From Lachnospiraceae bacterium (lineage in GTDB: Bacteria; Bacillota; Clostridia; Lachnospirales; Lachnospiraceae): 64,000 nt of DNA. Below, piece after piece: positions 56,786 through 64,000 of the stretch. A program made the translations under genes and the position numbers. The DNA lies in the NCBI GenBank assembly GCA_017469935.1, contig JAFUFL010000035.1, positions 1 to 64,000 of the forward strand, given 5' to 3'. Numbering within the stretch: the first letter of the stretch is position 1; each line of letters begins with the position of its first letter. The notes below the pieces were generated by a model. The model was given only the letters and a program-made list of their open reading frames with translations, had not been told where the DNA came from and ran no database searches.

Positions 56786-59700
56786 ATGGAAAAATACAGG
56801 ATACATCCTATAGGGGAAGGCAAGAGCATGCGCATGAGTTATCAGCGCCAGAAGGAAGTGCTGCCCATGCCCAACCTGATCGAAGTGCAGACGGATTCTT
56901 ACAAGTGGTTTCTTGAGAAGGGTCTGCAGGAGGTCTTTGATGACATCTCTCCGATCGAGGATTTCAGCGGTAGGCTGAGTCTGTCCTTTGTCAGCTATAA
57001 ACTTTGCGAAGATAAAGTTAAGTATTCCATCGAGAAGTGCAAGGAAAGAGATGCTACTTATGCAGCGCCTCTCATGGTTAAAGTGCGTCTTTTCGACAAG
57101 GAAAACGACAAGGAATTCAAGGAACAGGAGATCTTCATGGGAGATCTTCCTCTTATGACGAACACAGGGACGTTCGTGATCAACGGCGCAGAGCGTGTAA
57201 TCGTCAGCCAGCTGGTCCGTTCCCCCGGCATCTATTACGGAATTGATAAGGATAAATTCGGCAAGAAGCTCTTCTCCTGCACGGTGATCCCCAACAGAGG
57301 CGCCTGGCTGGAGTATGAGACGGACGCGAACGACGTATTCTATGTCAGAGTAGACCGCACCAGGAAGGTTCCTGTCACGGTCCTCATTCGTGCGCTCGGA
57401 ATCGGCACCGATGAGGAGATCCTTGATCTCTTCGGCGATGAGCCCAAGATCCGCGCCAGCTTTGTCAAGGATATCTCCAACAATTACGAGAGCGGTCTTC
57501 TGGAACTGTACAAGAAGATCCGTCCCGGCGAGCCGCTTTCCGTCGAGAGCGCGGACAGCCTGATCAATGCGATGTTCTTTGATCCCCGCAGATATGATCT
57601 CGCCAAGGTCGGCAGATACAAATTCAATAAGAAGCTCGCTTTCAGAAGCCGCATCAAGGACCAGATCCTGGCGGAAGACGTAGTGGATGAGGCAAACGGC
57701 GATATTCTGGGAACAGCCGGCGAAGTCGTCACAAGAGAGATGGCCGACGAGATCCAGAACAGCGCGATCCCTTATGTATGGATCCGCACGGAAGAGCGCA
57801 ATGTCAAGGTGCTCAGCAACCTGATGGTTGACATTACACACTATGTGGACTGTGATCCCGAAGAACTCGGCATCACGGAACAGGTCTACTATCCCGCGCT
57901 GAGAGAGATCCTTCTTCAGTTCCAGGACAATGAGGATCCGGAAGCACTGGCAGATGCCCTCAGAAAGAGCGTCCACGAGCTGATCCCGAAGCATATTACC
58001 AAGGAAGATATCCTTGCTTCCATCAACTACAATATGCACCTGGAATACGGCATCGGCAGCAACGACGATATCGACCATCTGGGCAACAGAAGAATCCGCA
58101 GTGTCGGAGAACTTCTTCAGAACCAGTACAGGATCGGCCTTTCCAGAATGGAGAGAGTTGTCCGCGAGAGAATGACAACCCACGACAGCTCCGAGGAGAT
58201 CTCTCCCCAGGGCCTGATCAACATCAAACCTGTACAGGCTGCTGTCAAGGAATTCTTCGGATCTTCCCAGCTGTCCCAGTTCATGGACCAGAACAACCCT
58301 CTGGGTGAGCTTACACACAAGAGACGTCTGTCTGCACTGGGTCCCGGCGGTCTTTCCAGAGACCGTGCAGGATTCGAGGTCCGAGACGTTCACTATACAC
58401 ACTACGGAAGAATGTGCCCGATCGAGACACCCGAAGGTCCCAACATCGGTCTGATCAACTCCCTGGCAAGCTATGCTCGTATCAATGAGTATGGTTTTAT
58501 TGAGGCACCTTACAGAAAGGTCGACCGGAGCGATCCGATGAACCCGCGCGTCACCGACGAAGTCGTCTATATGACGGCCGATGAAGAAGATAATTACCAT
58601 GTGGCGCAGGCGAGCACACCCCTGGACGAGAACGGATATTTTGTCGACAACAACGTATCCGGCCGTTACAGAACCGAGACTTCTTCTTATAGGAAGACGG
58701 TTTTCGAATACATGGACGTCTCCCCGAGAATGGTGTTCTCCGTCGCGACATCCCTGGTTCCTTTCCTTCAGAACGACGACGCTAACCGCGCGCTGATGGG
58801 ATCGAACATGCAGAGACAGGCCGTTCCGCTTCTTACCACGGAGGCTCCGGCAGTCGGCACCGGTATGGAATCCAAGGCAGCCCGCGACTCGGGCGTGTGC
58901 GTGATCTCCCCCAAGGCAGGTGTTGTTGAATTCGTTGACGCCACAACGATCAAGATGGCTTACGACGACGGCACCAGAGAAGAGATTCACCTGTCCAAGT
59001 TTGAGCGATCTAACCAGAGCAACTGCTACAACCAGAAGCCCATCGTGTTTACCGGCGAGAGAGTGGCGGAAGGCCAGATCATCGCAGACGGCCCTTCCAC
59101 CTGCAACGGCGAGCTTGCGCTTGGTAAGAACCCTCTGATCGGATTCATGACCTGGGAAGGCTACAACTACGAGGACGCCGTCCTTCTGAGCGAGCGTCTT
59201 GTCAGAGATGACGTATATACATCCGTTCACATCGAGGAATATGACTGCGAGGCCAGAGACACCAAGCTCGGCGCTGAAGAGATCACAAGAGACGTACCCG
59301 GTGTAGGCGAGGACGCACTCAAGGATCTGGATGAGAACGGAATTATCCGAATCGGCGCGGAGGTTCGTGCCGGTGATATCCTGGTCGGCAAGGTCACTCC
59401 CAAGGGAGAGACAGAGCTGACGGCGGAGGAAAAGCTTCTTCGTGCGATTTTCGGCGAGAAGGCCAGAGAGGTGCGTGACACTTCCCTGAAGGTTCCTCAC
59501 GGCGAGTACGGCATCATCGTGGACACCAAGGTGTTTGAACGCGAGAACGGTGACGAGCTCAGCCCCGGTGTCAACAAAGCGGTCCGCATCTATATCGCAC
59601 AGAAGAGAAAGATCTCCGTCGGCGATAAGATGGCAGGCCGTCACGGAAACAAGGGTGTTGTCTCCAGAGTTCTTCCCATTGAAGATATGCCTTATCTTCC

Positions 59701-60714
59701 CAACGGCCGTCCTCTGGACATCGTGCTGAACCCCCTCGGCGTTCCTTCCCGAATGAACATCGGACAGATCCTGGAAATCCACCTGTCCCTTGCGGCGGAA
59801 GCGCTCGGCTTCAACGTGGCGACTCCCAACTTTGACGGCGCGAGCCAGGACGACATCATGGATGCCCTTGACCTCGCCAATGACTATGTAAACATGGATT
59901 GGGACGACTTTGAGGCAAAATATAAAGAGGCGGTACGTCCCGAGACAATGAAATACCTGTACGACAACCGCGCTCACAGAGAGCTGTGGAAGGGCGTTCC
60001 GATCTCCAGAGACGGCAAGGTCTGGCTCAGAGACGGACGTACGGGCGAGCTGTTTGATAACCCTGTTACCATCGGCCACATGCACTACCTCAAACTCCAT
60101 CACCTTGTAGACGATAAGATCCACGCGCGTTCCACCGGCCCTTACTCTCTGGTAACCCAGCAGCCTCTGGGCGGCAAGGCCCAGTTCGGCGGCCAGCGTT
60201 TCGGAGAAATGGAAGTCTGGGCACTGGAGGCGTACGGAGCTGCCTATACACTGCAGGAAATCCTGACGATCAAGTCGGACGACGTAGTCGGCCGTGTCAA
60301 GACCTACGAAGCGATCATCAAGGGAGAGAATATTCCCGAGTCCGGAATTCCGGAGTCCTTCAAGGTCCTTCTCAAAGAACTTCAGGCACTTGGCCTTGAT
60401 GTGCAGGTTCTCGACGAGAACGGCGAAGTTGTTGAGATCAAAGAGGATATTGATTACGGCGACTCTTCCGTATACCGCTTTGAGATGAAGAACAATTTCA
60501 AGGATTACGGAAGCCCCGATCAGGCGCAGCTTGAGCGCGGCGGATTCAGCAGCAAAGAATTTAACGCGGCAGGTGAGCTGGAAGATGTAGAGCCTGAGCC
60601 TGACGGAAATTCGGACAGCGATGATCTGGACGGCTTCGGCGACGACATCGAATTAGAAGCTCTTAATCTGGATAACGACGGCTACACAAGCGAAGATTCC
60701 GGGGAGGATTACTA

Positions 60715-60715
<1 letters not shown>
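56786..60715 (+). CDS. rpoB: RNA polymerase beta subunit
   Basis: The product is 1309 aa. All main regions are recognised, including [20 protein letters not shown]. The rifampicin region [20 protein letters not shown], then [10 protein letters not shown], has Asp, His and Ser at the positions that determine sensitivity, so a sensitive enzyme is expected. The active-site part has GRHGNKGV and the C-terminus [17 protein letters not shown]. An acidic tail follows. ATG 56786 is chosen for its GGGGTGA and family start; the frame extends upstream to 56693. The stop overlaps the rpoC start as TAATG. Confidence 0.97.

Positions 60716-64000
<3,285 letters not shown>

Noticed and set aside
56750..60124. 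1124-codon reverse-strand frame
   Set aside because: It lies wholly antisense to rpoB and results from its codon usage. The composition is unlike any protein family.

Overview
The window looks like a chromosomal stretch of an anaerobic Gram-positive from the Clostridia, most likely a Lachnospiraceae-like gut or rumen bacterium. The evidence is a DUF4317 protein, a sodium:neurotransmitter-type symporter, a ferredoxin-linked Ech-type [NiFe] hydrogenase, a NiaR-type repressor, an L10-leader in front of rplJ, strong AGGAGG ribosome binding sites, and the order rpmG-secE-nusG-rplK-rplA-rplJ-rplL-rpoB-rpoC. The DNA is G+C-rich overall. About 18-23.7 kb is visibly more A+T-rich and holds gene relics.

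Layout. 0-16 kb is mostly forward-strand housekeeping and envelope genes: the end of a GH13 alpha-glucosidase, a GT2 glycosyltransferase, hslO, a symporter, an L,D-transpeptidase, a MATE exporter, a CsoR-type regulator with a histidine-rich tail, a YihS-like sugar isomerase, a D,D-carboxypeptidase, a divergent ROK-like protein, a rhomboid protease, a DUF4317 protein on the reverse strand, and an S1-domain protein. 16-23.7 kb is accessory: a CAP-domain protein, hypA, a small acylphosphatase, acetyltransferases, an eight-unit 53-bp tandem array bounded by a likely promoter and a terminator, an Imm33-type immunity protein, a P-loop kinase, a beta-carbonic anhydrase, and relics of a histidine phosphatase, a serpin and an ElaA acetyltransferase. 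23.7-31.7 kb is one hydrogenase operon, echABCDEF-hypCDE, with a good promoter in front. hypA lies 7 kb upstream; hypB and hypF are not in the window.

31.7-43.9 kb holds two Nudix hydrolases, a YhaO/YhaN (SbcD/SbcC-like) pair on the reverse strand, a 599-aa HTH protein divergent from a WYL regulator, a membrane-anchored acylphosphatase, a VanY carboxypeptidase, a CBS/DRTGG-regulated pyrophosphatase and a zinc-ribbon protein. 44-51 kb holds a stand-alone EIIC-like permease behind a NiaR-like operator with niaR next to it, an orphan substrate-binding lipoprotein followed by a two-component system, a small HTH protein, and UDP-galactopyranose mutase. 51.3-64 kb is the ribosomal protein and RNA polymerase cluster, interrupted between rplA and rplJ by a CapA-family gene and a 34-bp palindrome. 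rpoC runs off the end.

The most unusual content is non-coding. Two ~120-bp copies of a multi-hairpin intergenic element (6.3 and 29.2 kb) differ by a compensatory base-pair change. Short GGCTCG...CGAGCC hairpins recur just before ribosome binding sites. Two very long palindromes share a core (38.8 and 53.9 kb). The 53-bp array appears to be transcribed but is probably not coding.
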